A DNA stretch of 36,978 nucleotides, taken from contig PMSU01000051.1 of NCBI GenBank assembly GCA_003168255.1, positions 1 to 36,978 of the forward strand, written 5' to 3'. Positions 8,019 to 16,630 of this stretch are shown here, one piece after another (the stretch's first letter is position 1; the number at the start of each line of letters is the position of its first letter). The position numbers were made by a program, and so were the translations under genes. The notes under the pieces were generated by a model, which saw nothing but the letters and a program-made list of their open reading frames with translations, had not been told where the DNA came from and did no database searches. Source of the stretch: Actinomycetota bacterium. Its GTDB lineage: Bacteria > Actinomycetota > Actinomycetes > Streptosporangiales > Streptosporangiaceae.

Positions 8019-8726
8019 GTGCCGCAGACGATAGGCGTGCAGCCGTCAGGGGGCCTGCGCCGGCCGATATCTCCCCCGCGCCCCTCGCTGGTTGCGCCTG
8101 GCTTCCGCCTCGTGGCGGCCATCGTGGCCGCGGCCGGCGCGGCGGTCATGGCGCTGACCGGGGCGCTGGTCGCGGGTCATACGAGGGAGGAATGGCTGGA
8201 CCGCGCGGTCGATAACCGGATCATGGCCGCCCCCGGCCATGCCGGGGCGGCGTACGCGGTAGCCCAGCTGGGGTCTCCGGTCTCGGTGACCGTGATAGCC
8301 GTGGCGCTGTTCCTGGCCTGCCTGCTGACGCGGCGGTTGCGGGGGGCCTGGCTGGTGGCGGTGGCCGCGCCCGCGGTGGGCCTGAGCGACGTCGTGCTGA
8401 AGCCGTTCATCCACCGGACCTACGCAGGTTTCCTGAGCTTCCCCAGCGGTCACACCATGGGCGCGTTCTCGATGGCAACTATCGCCGTGGTGCTGCTCAT
8501 GGGGCCGCTGCACCCGCCGGTGTCTCGTGGCGTGCGCGGGCTGCTGGCCGCCGTCGCGGTGCTGACCGGCTGCGCCGTGGCGCTCTGTCTGGTCGTGCGG
8601 AGAATGCACTACTTCACCGACACGCTGGGGGGCGCGGCGCTGGCCATATCGATGGTCCTGGTCACCGCCCTCATCATCGATGCCGTCGCTGACCGCCGGG
8701 GGAAACCGCCACCCGCGCAGGCGTGA
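8019..8726 (+). CDS. PAP2-superfamily membrane phosphatase
   Basis: This 235-residue protein has about six membrane helices. The PAP2 catalytic motifs are visible: a variant first motif KPFIHRTY, the second motif FPSGHTMG, and the third motif RRMHYFTDTLGG with the expected His and Asp. The family removes phosphate from lipid phosphates such as phosphatidic acid or undecaprenyl pyrophosphate on the outer face of the membrane; the substrate here is not known. The first motif ends RTY rather than the usual RP. It starts at GTG 8019 behind a close -10 box and is transcribed alone. Confidence 0.85.
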   Translation: MPQTIGVQPSGGLRRPISPPRPSLVAPGFRLVAAIVAAAGAAVMALTGALVAGHTREEWLDRAVDNRIMAAPGHAGAAYAVAQLGSPVSVTVIAVALFLACLLTRRLRGAWLVAVAAPAVGLSDVVLKPFIHRTYAGFLSFPSGHTMGAFSMATIAVVLLMGPLHPPVSRGVRGLLAAVAVLTGCAVALCLVVRRMHYFTDTLGGAALAISMVLVTALIIDAVADRRGKPPPAQA

Positions 8727-8927
8727 AAACTCCCGCCTGCCCGCTCTTGAAGCCGACGCGGCGTGCGGTCCTCGCGTGTGGTGCGCCCGAAATTCTGGTG
8801 GTTAGGGCACGTCGTGAAATTCCTGGTCCCGGACGATCGTGCGGTGCCCGCGGACCCGGCCGGCCGTATCACTCCCGTCACACCGGCACCACCGACCCCG
8901 TGAGCCGCGTCTTCGGCAGCCCCGCCG

Positions 8928-8981
8928 AAGATCGATGTGGCATGGCCTACCACCGGTGGGGGGCTCCGTCACATCGATCTT
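8928..8981. repeat. Perfect 12-bp inverted repeat with a nested palindrome
   Basis: AAGATCGATGTG (8928-8939) is matched by CACATCGATCTT (8970-8981). The 30-base spacer holds the palindrome CCACCGGTGG (8950-8959). It could form a cruciform or hairpin, or be the two half-sites of a binding protein. It is about 200 bases past the PAP2 gene and about 475 bases from the response regulator's end, so a simple terminator role is doubtful. Confidence 0.6.
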
Positions 8982-9251
8982 GGAAACGATGCGGAAGGGG
9001 GCGTCGCCGGGCCGCCTTCCCCGGTGCGGGCGCCGGCTGTTCGAGGACTCCAGGTCTTGACCAATATCGGCGCCTTCGCGTTCTCCCCGAATGGGCAACC
9101 CGCGCTCCGCCTACCAGTTCCTGACCCGTGTACCGCTTCAGGACTCGACATAGGGGCTGTGAGCTGCGGTGTCCGCCAGCAGAACCAGTCCGCCGCACCC
9201 ACAGACGAGGCCCGGCAGCACCCGCAGGCCGATCCTGTGGGTGTCATGTGA

Positions 9252-9288
9252 CCGGATCTGTGTGGTGATCCGGCGGGCCCGGCCCGCC
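9252..9288. terminator. Two overlapping GC-rich dyads
   Basis: CCGGAT (9252-9257) pairs with ATCCGG (9268-9273) around a 10-base loop. Overlapping it, GGCGGGCC-C-GGCCCGCC (9272-9288) is a near-perfect palindrome. The location downstream of the minus-strand response regulator (ends 9456) allows a terminator role, though no T tract is present. Confidence 0.3.
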
Positions 9289-9455
9289 CGAGCAACCGCG
9301 TTGAGGCTGGCCGAGGGTCCAAGATCGGTGCGTGCCATTGGTGTCCTGCGAGCAAGAAACCGGATCCGAAGTGCCTCAGAGTGCTGGCGGGTTCTCTCTG
9401 GCCTGGAGCCGGTGATGCGGGAGTTGACTTGATCGGATGTCAGCGGGCATCAACG

Positions 9456-10151
9456 TCAGCGCGGCGGGTCGCTGGAGCCGGGTCGGACCAGGCCCGATTC
9501 GTAGGCGAGGACCACTGCCTGGGCGCGATCGCGCAGCGCGAGCTTGTGCAGCACCCGGCTGACGTGCGTCTTGACGGTCTCCTCGGTGATCACCAGGCGG
9601 TCCGCGATCTCGGGGTTCGACAGCCCCTCGGCCAGCAGCCGGAGCACCTCGGTCTCGCGCGGAGTCAGCTCGGCTAGCGTCACCGCCGCGGATGGAGCGG
9701 GCGCTGTTGGCCGGAGCCGGGCGAACTCGCTGATCAGCCGCCGGGTGACGGTCGGAGCCAGCAATGCCTCGCCGGCCGCGACGACCCGCACGGCGTCGAA
9801 GAGCCGCTCGGCCGTCACGTCCTTGAGCAGGAACCCGCTGGCGCCGGCGCAGAGCGCGTCGTAGACGTACTCGTCCAGGTCGAAGGTCGTGAGAATGATG
9901 ACTCGCGGCCCGCCGGCGCCGCCGGTCAGCTGCCTGGTCGCCTCGATGCCGTCGGTGCCGGGCATCCTGACATCCATGAGAATGACGTCCGGGCGCAGTT
10001 CGCGGCTGATCCGCACCGCCTTGGCGCCGTCCGACGCGGTGCCCAGCACGGTGAAGTCCGGCTGAGTATTCAGCAGCGCGGCGAAGCCAGCGCGGACCAC
10101 CTCATGGTCGTCGGCCACCACGATGCTTACGGACGGAACGGGCCCGGTCAC
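9456..10151 (-). CDS. LuxR/NarL-family response regulator
   Basis: This 231-residue protein has a receiver domain (residues about 8-125) with acidic pocket residues ADDHE, the phosphoacceptor Asp60 in ILMDVRMPGTDG, and the conserved Lys in FLLKD. The C-terminal LuxR-type helix-turn-helix (about 163-225) reads LTPRETEVLRLLAEGLSNPE onward. Phosphorylation by the partner kinase would promote dimerisation and DNA binding. The GTG start (10151-10149) overlaps the kinase stop as GTGA, so the two are made as a unit. The divergent ABC exporter genes at 11612-15050 are the likely target, as is common for this arrangement. Confidence 0.92.
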   Translation of the reverse strand: MTGPVPSVSIVVADDHEVVRAGFAALLNTQPDFTVLGTASDGAKAVRISRELRPDVILMDVRMPGTDGIEATRQLTGGAGGPRVIILTTFDLDEYVYDALCAGASGFLLKDVTAERLFDAVRVVAAGEALLAPTVTRRLISEFARLRPTAPAPSAAVTLAELTPRETEVLRLLAEGLSNPEIADRLVITEETVKTHVSRVLHKLALRDRAQAVVLAYESGLVRPGSSDPPR

Positions 10152-11443
10152 CGCCCGGCCTCGGCCTTCGCCGGCAGCGTGGCCTGGACCAGGAAGCCCC
10201 CGCCGGGAGCCGCGCCCGCGCGGAACTCGCCGTCCACGGCCGCGGCTCGTTCCCGCATGCCGAGCAGGCCGTGCCCTGCTGCGTCCGGTCGGCTCGGCTC
10301 GGCGGCCGGACCGGGTCCGTTGTCGCGGATCCGGACGTGCAGGGCGTCGTTGTCGAAGTGGAGCTCCACATCGACCGCCGCGCCGGGCGCATGCCGCCGG
10401 GCGTTGGTCAGCGCCTCCTGCACGATGCGGTAGGCAGCCAGCTCGACGCCGGGATCCAGGGTAGTCAGCCAGCCGCTGACGATGAGCCTGGCTCCTATGC
10501 CCGACACGTCCCTGGCCTCGTCGAGGAGCTCGTTGAGCTGGGCGAGCCCCGGCTGGGGCTGGCGGTCGGCGGTCTCGACGCCGCTGTCCTCGCGCAGTAC
10601 CCCGAGCAGCCGTCGCATCTCGGTCAGCGCGGCCCTGGCCGTGTCGCCGATCGCGGACAGCTGCTGCGCTCCCGCCGCCGGCATCCCCGGGGTGGCGAGC
10701 CTGGCCGTCTCGGCCTGCACCGCGATCATGGAGACATGATGCGCGACCACATCGTGCAGCTCGCGGGAGATGCGGGCCCGTTCCCCGCGGGCGGTGTTCT
10801 CGAGCAGGGTACCGGCGAAGGCCTTCGAGGTGGCGGTCTGCTGAGCCGCCAGGCTGCGGGACTGGAGCGCTGCCCCGGCGCAGGCGGCCAGGGGGCCAAG
10901 GCTGGCCGCCGCGATGGCCAGCACGGTCCCTCCCGGCGCCGGCCCGGTGGCGTGACCTACCGCAGTGACCAGGGCGAAGACGAGGAACGGGAGGGTGAGC
11001 CCGGCGGCCAGCAGCTGCGGCCCGCGGCGGCCGAGCCGGTACAAGACGATGACCTGGGCGAGCAGGCCGGCGATCGTGAGCAGCCGGAAGACACCGAGTG
11101 ATACCAGGTTGGCCGCGCAGATCGCGGTCGCGGCGACCGCAGGCCGTTCCCAGAAGAAACCGAGCGGCAGGGTGGCGGCCAGGCTCGGGAGCAGAACCAC
11201 AAAGGAGGCGAGCAGCCAGCCGGAGGTAGCCACGGCCGCCAGCGGGCCGCTCGAACTGCCCGGGGTCTGGCTCACCGCGGCCGCGCTGGCCTGACCGGCA
11301 GCGAGCACCGCGAGCAGCACTGCGACCACCATGGGCGCACGGCGATCGGCGGCGACTCGCCGTACCATGTCCGCCCGGCGATCGGCGGTCACCCGCCGTG
11401 CCATGGCGGCGAGGCTGTCGCCCCAGCGTGCTATTCGGCCCAC
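10148..11443 (-). CDS. NarL-type sensor histidine kinase (HisKA_3)
   Basis: This is a 431-residue membrane kinase. After a basic N-terminus come about five to six hydrophobic helices (about 38-190), then the HisKA_3 dimerisation helix ARISRELHDVVAHHVSMI with phosphoacceptor His230, and a HATPase_c domain with NARRHAPG (N box), DNGPGP and GHGLLGMRERA. There is no large extracellular sensor domain, as in DesK-like kinases that detect membrane stress. The N-terminus holds a tandem duplication, MARRVTADRRAD followed by MVRRVAADRRAP. GTG 11443 is the first start in frame; the ATG of Met14 is possible. It is divergent from the ABC exporter. Confidence 0.9.
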   Translation of the reverse strand: MGRIARWGDSLAAMARRVTADRRADMVRRVAADRRAPMVVAVLLAVLAAGQASAAAVSQTPGSSSGPLAAVATSGWLLASFVVLLPSLAATLPLGFFWERPAVAATAICAANLVSLGVFRLLTIAGLLAQVIVLYRLGRRGPQLLAAGLTLPFLVFALVTAVGHATGPAPGGTVLAIAAASLGPLAACAGAALQSRSLAAQQTATSKAFAGTLLENTARGERARISRELHDVVAHHVSMIAVQAETARLATPGMPAAGAQQLSAIGDTARAALTEMRRLLGVLREDSGVETADRQPQPGLAQLNELLDEARDVSGIGARLIVSGWLTTLDPGVELAAYRIVQEALTNARRHAPGAAVDVELHFDNDALHVRIRDNGPGPAAEPSRPDAAGHGLLGMRERAAAVDGEFRAGAAPGGGFLVQATLPAKAEAGR

Positions 11444-11611
11444 GCTTGCTATTGTCGCCGCACCCGGCCGGTCCGGGCGTCCCCCTGGATGTGCATCCTG
11501 GCATCCCCCGCGCGGGGGATGCGGTCCCGGTCACGTCCCCCATGCCAGCGATGCCAAAGACGGCTCCGCGGCGGGATGCCTGCGACCAGCGAAATCCCTA
11601 GCGTGGATGGC
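11444..11611. promoter_or_regulatory. Divergent promoter region between the kinase and the ABC exporter
   Basis: These 168 bases separate the two divergent operons. On the plus strand TAGCGT (11599-11604) lies 7 bases before the ATG at 11612, which has no Shine-Dalgarno sequence, so the ABC transcript may be leaderless. On the minus strand AATAGCAAGCGTGGG spans the kinase start and is imperfectly repeated as AATAGCACGCTGGGG just inside the gene. This may be a tandem regulator site. Confidence 0.35.
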
Positions 11612-12544
11612 ATGGAAGCGACTATCGAAGTTACCGGCCTGCGCAAGCGGTTCGGCTCCACGCTCGCCCTGGATGGCATGTCGTTCATCGTCAAGCCAGG
11701 CCAGGTCACCGGGTTTGTCGGACCGAACGGTGCCGGGAAATCCACCACCATGCGGGCCATCCTCGGCCTGGATGCGCCCGACCAGGGCAGCGCGCTCATC
11801 AGCGGCCAGCCCTACCCCAAGCTACGGCGCCCGCTCAGCCACATCGGCGCGATGCTGGACGCCGCCGCCCTTCAGCCGGGCCGCACCGCCCGCAACCACC
11901 TGCTGTGGCTGGCTCACTCCCAGGGCCTTTCCGGCAGGCGGGTCGATGAGGTGATTGAGCGGGCCGGCCTGACCTCGGCCGCACGGCGCAAGGCCGGCGG
12001 CTTCTCCCTGGGCATGCGGCAGCGGCTGGGCATCGCGGCGGCCATGCTGGGCGATCCGCCCGTGCTGATGTTCGACGAGCCGTTCAACGGCATGGACCCC
12101 GAAGGCATTATCTGGATGCGCGGGTACCTGCGCTCGCTGGCCGCCGACGGCCGGGCCGTGCTGGTGTCAAGTCACCTGATGAGCGAGCTGGAGGACGCCG
12201 CCGATCACCTGGTGGTCGCCGGCCGCGGCAAGGTGATCGCCGACACCAGCGTGGCCGAGCTGATCGCGGCCGCGTCCGGTGACCGGGTGACGTTGCGGAC
12301 CGGCTCACGGTCGGAGGTGATGACGGTTCTGGCGCACGCCGGAGCCACCGTCGCCGCCACCGGCCGCGACACGCTGGCGGTGTCCGGCCTGACCGCCGAA
12401 CAGGTCGTCGCGCGGCTGGGCGAGTCTGGGGTCGGGTTCTCGGAGATCTCGGCGCACCGGGCCACGCTGGAGGAGGCCTACATGGAATTGACGAGGGACG
12501 CGGTCGAGTTCCGCGCAGAGCCCGCAGAGGAGGAAGTCCGATGA
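11612..12544 (+). CDS. ABC transporter ATP-binding protein (DrrA/CcmA-like exporter class)
   Basis: This 310-residue ATPase has Walker A GPNGAGKS at residues 37-44, a signature region FSLGMRQRLGIAAAML (a divergent LSGGQ), Walker B VLMFDEP with the catalytic Glu, and a switch His in VLVSSHLMSELE. The C-terminal 80 residues (about 220-300) form the extra domain seen in bacitracin- and daunorubicin-type exporters. It powers the two ABC-2 permeases encoded next. ATG 11612 is chosen because MEATIEVTGLRKRFG fits the family start; an open frame runs upstream without similarity. The stop overlaps the next ATG (ATGA). Regulation by the adjacent two-component system is likely. Confidence 0.92.
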   Translation: MEATIEVTGLRKRFGSTLALDGMSFIVKPGQVTGFVGPNGAGKSTTMRAILGLDAPDQGSALISGQPYPKLRRPLSHIGAMLDAAALQPGRTARNHLLWLAHSQGLSGRRVDEVIERAGLTSAARRKAGGFSLGMRQRLGIAAAMLGDPPVLMFDEPFNGMDPEGIIWMRGYLRSLAADGRAVLVSSHLMSELEDAADHLVVAGRGKVIADTSVAELIAAASGDRVTLRTGSRSEVMTVLAHAGATVAATGRDTLAVSGLTAEQVVARLGESGVGFSEISAHRATLEEAYMELTRDAVEFRAEPAEEEVR

Positions 12545-14154
12545 CCGCGACCATCACTCCGTACCGCCCACCCCAGCAGGCCGGGCGAGACGGCTTCGCG
12601 CAGTTGCTGCACGCCGAGTGGACCAAGTTCCGCACCCTGCGTGGCTGGGTGATTGCCGTCGTCATCGCGACCTTGCTGATCGGTGGAGTCGGGGTGCTCT
12701 TGCCCCGGGGCGGCTGTCCGGGCGGCGGCGGCGGGTGCGTGGTGCCGCACGTTCCGATCGGACCAGGCGGTGCGGCGGTCAACGACAGCTACTCCCTCGC
12801 GGGTCAGCCGCTGCCCGGCGACGGGAGTATCACCGCCCGGGTGACGTCGCTGACCGGCCTGATCGCACCCGACCAGAATTTCGTCGGGCCGAACGGCCCG
12901 TCGAACACCTTGAGCCCGGGCCTGGTGCCGTGGGCCAAGGCCGGGATCATCATCACCGCCAGCACCCGGCCCGGATCGGCCTACGCAGCGATGATGGTCA
13001 CCGGCAGCCACGGCGTGCGCATGCAGTACGACTACACCAGTGACATCGCGGGCCTGCCCGGGTCACTATCGGTCGCGTCCCCGCGCTGGCTGCGCCTGAC
13101 CCGCTCGGGCGACGTGATCACCGGATACGACTCGGCCGACGGCAGGCACTGGACCGAAGTTGGTACGGCGACCCTGGCCGGGCTGACTGGCACCGTGCGG
13201 GCGGGCATGTTCGCCACCTCGCCGCTGAACTTCACGCCGAACTTCCCGACCTACGGCGAGCCGGGCGGAAGCGTGTCCGACAGTGTGGCCACCGGCGCCT
13301 TCGCCGACGCTGACCTGCGTGGCGGCACGCCGGGTGGCCGGTGGACCGGCCAGCAGGTCGGCGCAGAGGACGCGAACTACAACGGAGCGCCGCCGAGCGG
13401 TCTCGGATTCCGCCAGGCCGGCGGCCGGTTCAGGGTGACCGGTTCCGGCGACATCGGGCCGGTCGTCGCCGGCGGGGTCAACACCAACTACGTCACCGGC
13501 ACCATCGAAGACCACATGTTCGGAGTCTTCATCGGGCTGCTCATCATGATCGTCATCGCGGCCATGTTCATCACGGTGGAGTACCGCCGCGGCCTCATCG
13601 CCACCACGCTGGCCGCCAGCCCGCGGCGCGGCCGGATGCTGGCGGCCAAGGCAGTGGTGATCGGCCTGGTGACGTTCGTGCTCGGCTCGGCCGCCGTCGC
13701 GGTGTGCGTCATCGCCGGCAGCCAGATCACGCATGCCGCCGGGACGTACGTGCTGCCGGTCAGCTGGCTGACCGAGGCCCGGGTCATCCTTGGCACCGGT
13801 GCGATGCTCGCGGTGGCGTCGGCCCTGGCGCTGGGCATCGGCACGGTGCTGCGCCGCAGCGTCGTCGCCGTCGCCGCGGTCATCGTGGCGATCGTGCTCC
13901 CGTACATCATCGGCGTCACCGGGATACTGTCGGCCACCGCGTCCGAGTGGGTCCTGCGGGTAACCCCGGCCGCCGGGTTCGCCATCGAGCAGAGCGTCCC
14001 GCAGTACCAGCAGGTCCTCGGCCACTACGGGCCACCCGACTACTTCGCGCTGGGACCGTGGTCCGGCCTCGCCGTGCTCTGCGCGTACGCCGCGGTCGCC
14101 CTCGGCCTGGCCACCTGGCTGCTGCGCCGCAGGGACGCCGGAGGTGCGGCATGA
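12541..14154 (+). CDS. ABC-2 type permease with a large extracellular beta-sandwich insert
   Basis: This 537-residue protein starts as a usual ABC-2 permease (LLHAEWTKFRTLRGWVI, first helix about 34-54). A long extracytoplasmic region (about 60-335) follows before the remaining five helices, which begin near 343 and carry the EYRRGLIATTLAASPRR loop. Within the insert, WAKAGIIITASTRPGSAYAA and PRWLRLTRSGDVITGYDSAD are hallmarks of DUF1349/concanavalin-like sandwich domains. Normal permeases of this class are about 250-300 residues, so the insert is unusual. My inference is that it binds a sugar, polymer or cell-wall ligand outside the cell. It overlaps both neighbours by ATGA junctions. Confidence 0.88.
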   Translation: MTATITPYRPPQQAGRDGFAQLLHAEWTKFRTLRGWVIAVVIATLLIGGVGVLLPRGGCPGGGGGCVVPHVPIGPGGAAVNDSYSLAGQPLPGDGSITARVTSLTGLIAPDQNFVGPNGPSNTLSPGLVPWAKAGIIITASTRPGSAYAAMMVTGSHGVRMQYDYTSDIAGLPGSLSVASPRWLRLTRSGDVITGYDSADGRHWTEVGTATLAGLTGTVRAGMFATSPLNFTPNFPTYGEPGGSVSDSVATGAFADADLRGGTPGGRWTGQQVGAEDANYNGAPPSGLGFRQAGGRFRVTGSGDIGPVVAGGVNTNYVTGTIEDHMFGVFIGLLIMIVIAAMFITVEYRRGLIATTLAASPRRGRMLAAKAVVIGLVTFVLGSAAVAVCVIAGSQITHAAGTYVLPVSWLTEARVILGTGAMLAVASALALGIGTVLRRSVVAVAAVIVAIVLPYIIGVTGILSATASEWVLRVTPAAGFAIEQSVPQYQQVLGHYGPPDYFALGPWSGLAVLCAYAAVALGLATWLLRRRDAGGAA

Positions 14155-15050
14155 CCCAGACGATGACCCACGGAAGGAACCAAACGATGACGATCGCACG
14201 GCACGGGCTGCCCCGCCCGGCCGGGACCGCCTGGGCCGGGACCGCCTGGGCCGGGCACGCCTGGACCGGACTGTCCGACGCGCTGCGGGCCGAGTGGACC
14301 AAGTTGCGGACCGTGCCCGGTACGGCCTGGATCCTGACCGCCATCTGCGTGCTGACGGTCGCGGTCGGAGCCGCGACCGCAGCGGCCACCAGGTGCGGCG
14401 CCGGCACCCGGTGCACGATCGACCCCACCAAGGTGAGCCTGACCGGAATCGAGGTCGGCCAGGCTGTCGTCGCGGTCCTGGCCGTGCTGATGATCAGCGG
14501 CGAGTACAGCACCGGGATGATCGCCGCGACCTTCACCGCGATGCCGCGGCGCTGGATGGTGCTGGCCGCCAAGGCCGCGGTGCTGACCGGCCTGGTCCTG
14601 GTGGTCGCGGTGGTCGCGGTGGCCGGGAGCCTCGCGGCCGGGCGGCTGATCCTGACCGGCAACGGCCTCACCGCCGCGCACGGCTTCGCCGTCGTGTCGC
14701 TACACGGGCCAACGGTCCGGGCGGCCGTGGGCTCGGTGCTCTACCTCGAGCTCGTCGGCCTGCTCAGCCTGGGCATCGCCACGATCGTGCGGGACTCGGC
14801 CGCGGCTACCGGAGCGGTGCTCGGCATACTGTACGTCCCACCGGTCATCGCCCTGTTCCTCGGCAGCGAGCCAGCCTGGCAGCACTGGGTCGAGCGGTAC
14901 ACGCCGACGAACGCCGGCCTGGCGATCCTGAACACCACCGGGCTGCGCGACCTGGTCATCAGCCCGTGGGCCGGCCTCGGCGTGCTGGCCGCGTGGGCCG
15001 CGGCGGCGCTCCTGGCCGCGGGCGTGCTCCTGCGCCTCCGCGACGCCTGA
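14151..15050 (+). CDS. ABC-2 type permease, second subunit
   Basis: This is a 299-residue, six-helix permease. LRAEWTKLRTVPGTAWIL leads the first helix, and the ISGEYSTGMIAATFTAMPRRW loop matches the first permease. The extracellular insert is absent. ATG 14151 overlaps the previous stop and follows GGAGG with 6-base spacing; a second ATG at 14187 behind GGAAGGA is an alternative. The N-terminus contains a short tandem repeat, GTAW-AGTAW-AGHAW, encoded by 15-base repeats near 14220-14262. With the ATPase and first permease it should form a heteromeric exporter. Confidence 0.9.
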   Translation: MTQTMTHGRNQTMTIARHGLPRPAGTAWAGTAWAGHAWTGLSDALRAEWTKLRTVPGTAWILTAICVLTVAVGAATAAATRCGAGTRCTIDPTKVSLTGIEVGQAVVAVLAVLMISGEYSTGMIAATFTAMPRRWMVLAAKAAVLTGLVLVVAVVAVAGSLAAGRLILTGNGLTAAHGFAVVSLHGPTVRAAVGSVLYLELVGLLSLGIATIVRDSAAATGAVLGILYVPPVIALFLGSEPAWQHWVERYTPTNAGLAILNTTGLRDLVISPWAGLGVLAAWAAAALLAAGVLLRLRDA

Positions 15051-15104
15051 AAACGTGGCCGAAACTGGCGACCTGGCTGGCCAGGCAATAACTACGGAGA
15101 GGTG

Positions 15105-15749
15105 TCAGTGGGAGGTGATCTTGTCGATGGCTGCCGGGCTGATGCCGATGTTCGGGTCGATGGCGTGGGCGGTGTGCAGCGAGGTCGTAAGGGCGGCGAC
15201 GGCGAGCTGGACGAGGTGCTCGCGGGGGACGTCGTGGTAGGTGATGTGGTCGATGATGAGTTCGTCCAGGTAGCCGACCCATCCCCGCATGGTGGAGCGC
15301 AGGAGGGGTGTGACCGGTTCGTGCACGCCGATGCCGCGCAGGATGCGTTTGGCGCCTTGCCAGCGGAGGTCGTCGATGATGGCGCGGACTTCTTGGTCCG
15401 AGCCGTTGCCGCCGCGCATCAGGGCCAGGAACGCGGCGGCGTGCTCGTCCATGTAGGCGATGTGCCGGTGGATGGCGTTGTGCAACCGTGCGGCGGGGGT
15501 GTCGCCGTCGGGTGGGCTGTCCTGAAGGTTCTTGAGGTGTTCGGCGGCGTATTGGATGGTGGCCAGGTAGAGGCCGCGTTTGTTGGTGAAGTGGTGGGCG
15601 ATGAGGCCGTAGGCGACGCCGGCTCTCTTGGCGATCTCGGTGGTGGTGACCTCGTCGTAGGCGTGTTCGGAGAACAGCTGCGAGGCGGCGCTTACGAGCA
15701 GGGCTCGCCGGTCCGTACGTGCGGTCTTGGTGTCGGACGGCCTGGCCAT
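15105..15749 (-). CDS. TetR-family transcriptional regulator
   Basis: This 214-residue protein has an N-terminal TetR helix-turn-helix (residues about 14-62): LLVSAASQLFSEHAYDEV, TTTEIAKRAGVAYGLIAHHF, NKRGLYLAT. The C-terminal ligand domain is not recognisable by subfamily. It follows the broken FAH gene by 9 bases on the same strand and is probably co-transcribed with it. A perfect 8-bp dyad in the divergent promoter region (16595-16611) is a plausible operator for autoregulation and for control of the SDR gene. Confidence 0.9.
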   Translation of the reverse strand: MARPSDTKTARTDRRALLVSAASQLFSEHAYDEVTTTEIAKRAGVAYGLIAHHFTNKRGLYLATIQYAAEHLKNLQDSPPDGDTPAARLHNAIHRHIAYMDEHAAAFLALMRGGNGSDQEVRAIIDDLRWQGAKRILRGIGVHEPVTPLLRSTMRGWVGYLDELIIDHITYHDVPREHLVQLAVAALTTSLHTAHAIDPNIGISPAAIDKITSH

Positions 15750-15758
15750 GGGAAAAGC

Positions 15759-16551
15759 CTAGGGGGCGGCGCCGGCCGGCTCGCTGACGACGGGGTTCTC
15801 GATGTGGCCCAGACCGTCGATCTCGACCCGGACGGTGTCGCCAGGGCGTAGGAAACGGCCGGTCGGCCAGCCGGTTCCCGCGAAGGTGCCGCAGGCGATG
15901 ACGTCACCGCGTTCCAGCGTGCAGAAACCCGACAGGACGCTGACGATCTCCGCGGGGGAGTGGATGAGATCGGCGATCCGGCCGCGCTGGCGCCGCTCGC
16001 CGTTGAGCGTGGTCGTTAGTTCGAGGTCGGCGGGGTCGATCTCGTCGGTGGTGACCAGCCACGGCCCGAGCGGGCCATGGGTGTCGTAGCCCTTGGCCAG
16101 CAGCGGTCCGGTGGGGTTGTCGGTCTGCCAGTCCCGCACGGACACGTCGTTGGTGATCATGTATCCGGCGATCGCGTCCCTGGCCTCGGCCGGCGTGAGG
16201 TGGCGGGCGTGAGTGCCGATCACCACGGCGAGTTCACCTTCCCAGTCGGTGCGGGAGGCATTCCTCGGTACCCAGATCGGATCGTAGGGTCCGGTGATCG
16301 AGCTGGTGGCCTTGGAGAAGAAGAACGGATATCTGGATCTGGGATGGACGAGCAGGTAGCCGAGTGCCAGCCGGATGAGGCCGGGCTCGCGCAGCAGCCA
16401 GCCGCTCGGCCCGCCGTACGGGCTGCCCGTCTCGCAGCAGGCTCAGCAGGTCGGCGGGACCACCGCCCACCGCGGCCAGATCTGCGAGTTCGTCGTCGCC
16501 GACGACCGCCGGGCGCGGGCCCTCGGCTGACTGGAAGGTCGCAAGTCTCAT
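15759..16551 (-). pseudogene. Fumarylacetoacetate hydrolase (FAH) family protein, frameshifted
   Basis: The N-terminus (ATG at 16551) reads MRLATFQSAEGPRPAVVGDD and runs to about 16420 in one frame. From about 16390 to 15759 the homologous frame is different: FFFSKATSSITGPYDPIW, RTDWEGELAVVIG, a metal-ligand-type ITNDVSVRDWQ, and GDVIACGTFAGTGW. The central VGLNYxxHA segment of FAH proteins cannot be found, so there is probably a small deletion as well as a frameshift. Intact homologues hydrolyse or isomerise acylpyruvates in aromatic catabolism using a divalent metal. As written the gene is unlikely to give a full enzyme. Confidence 0.75.
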
Positions 16552-16594
16552 CGGGACTTCCCTTGCTTGACGGATCGGATCGGGTGTAATTAGC

Positions 16595-16611
16595 ATCAAT
16601 CATTGATTGAT
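16595..16611. promoter_or_regulatory. Dyad operator in the divergent FAH-TetR / SDR promoter region
   Basis: ATCAATCA-T-TGATTGAT is a perfect 8-bp inverted repeat with a one-base centre. It lies in an AT-rich patch between the divergent genes, the usual place for a TetR-family operator. On the minus strand TTGACT (16622-16617) could be a -35 box with the dyad in the spacer. Confidence 0.5.
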
Positions 16612-16630
16612 AATCAGTCAAGTTTGGCGG

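Larger units (their letters stand above)
8727..9455. other. Long non-coding stretch with inverted repeats
   Basis: No credible gene is seen in about 730 bases. All open frames are short and show no domain or good start site. The stretch holds a 12-bp perfect inverted repeat (8928-8981) and a pair of GC-rich dyads (9252-9288), listed separately. It may be remnant DNA of an old insertion, but no transposase motif could be read. Confidence 0.4.

Noticed and set aside
9138..9432. Possible transposase remnant in the region after the PAP2 gene
   Set aside because: Short frames on both strands were read but no DDE motif, helix-turn-helix or terminal repeats could be supported.
10152..11543. Extension of the response regulator frame upstream over the whole kinase gene
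   Set aside because: The added sequence is low-complexity Arg/Gly/Pro typical of an off-frame reading. The receiver domain begins right after the GTG at 10151.
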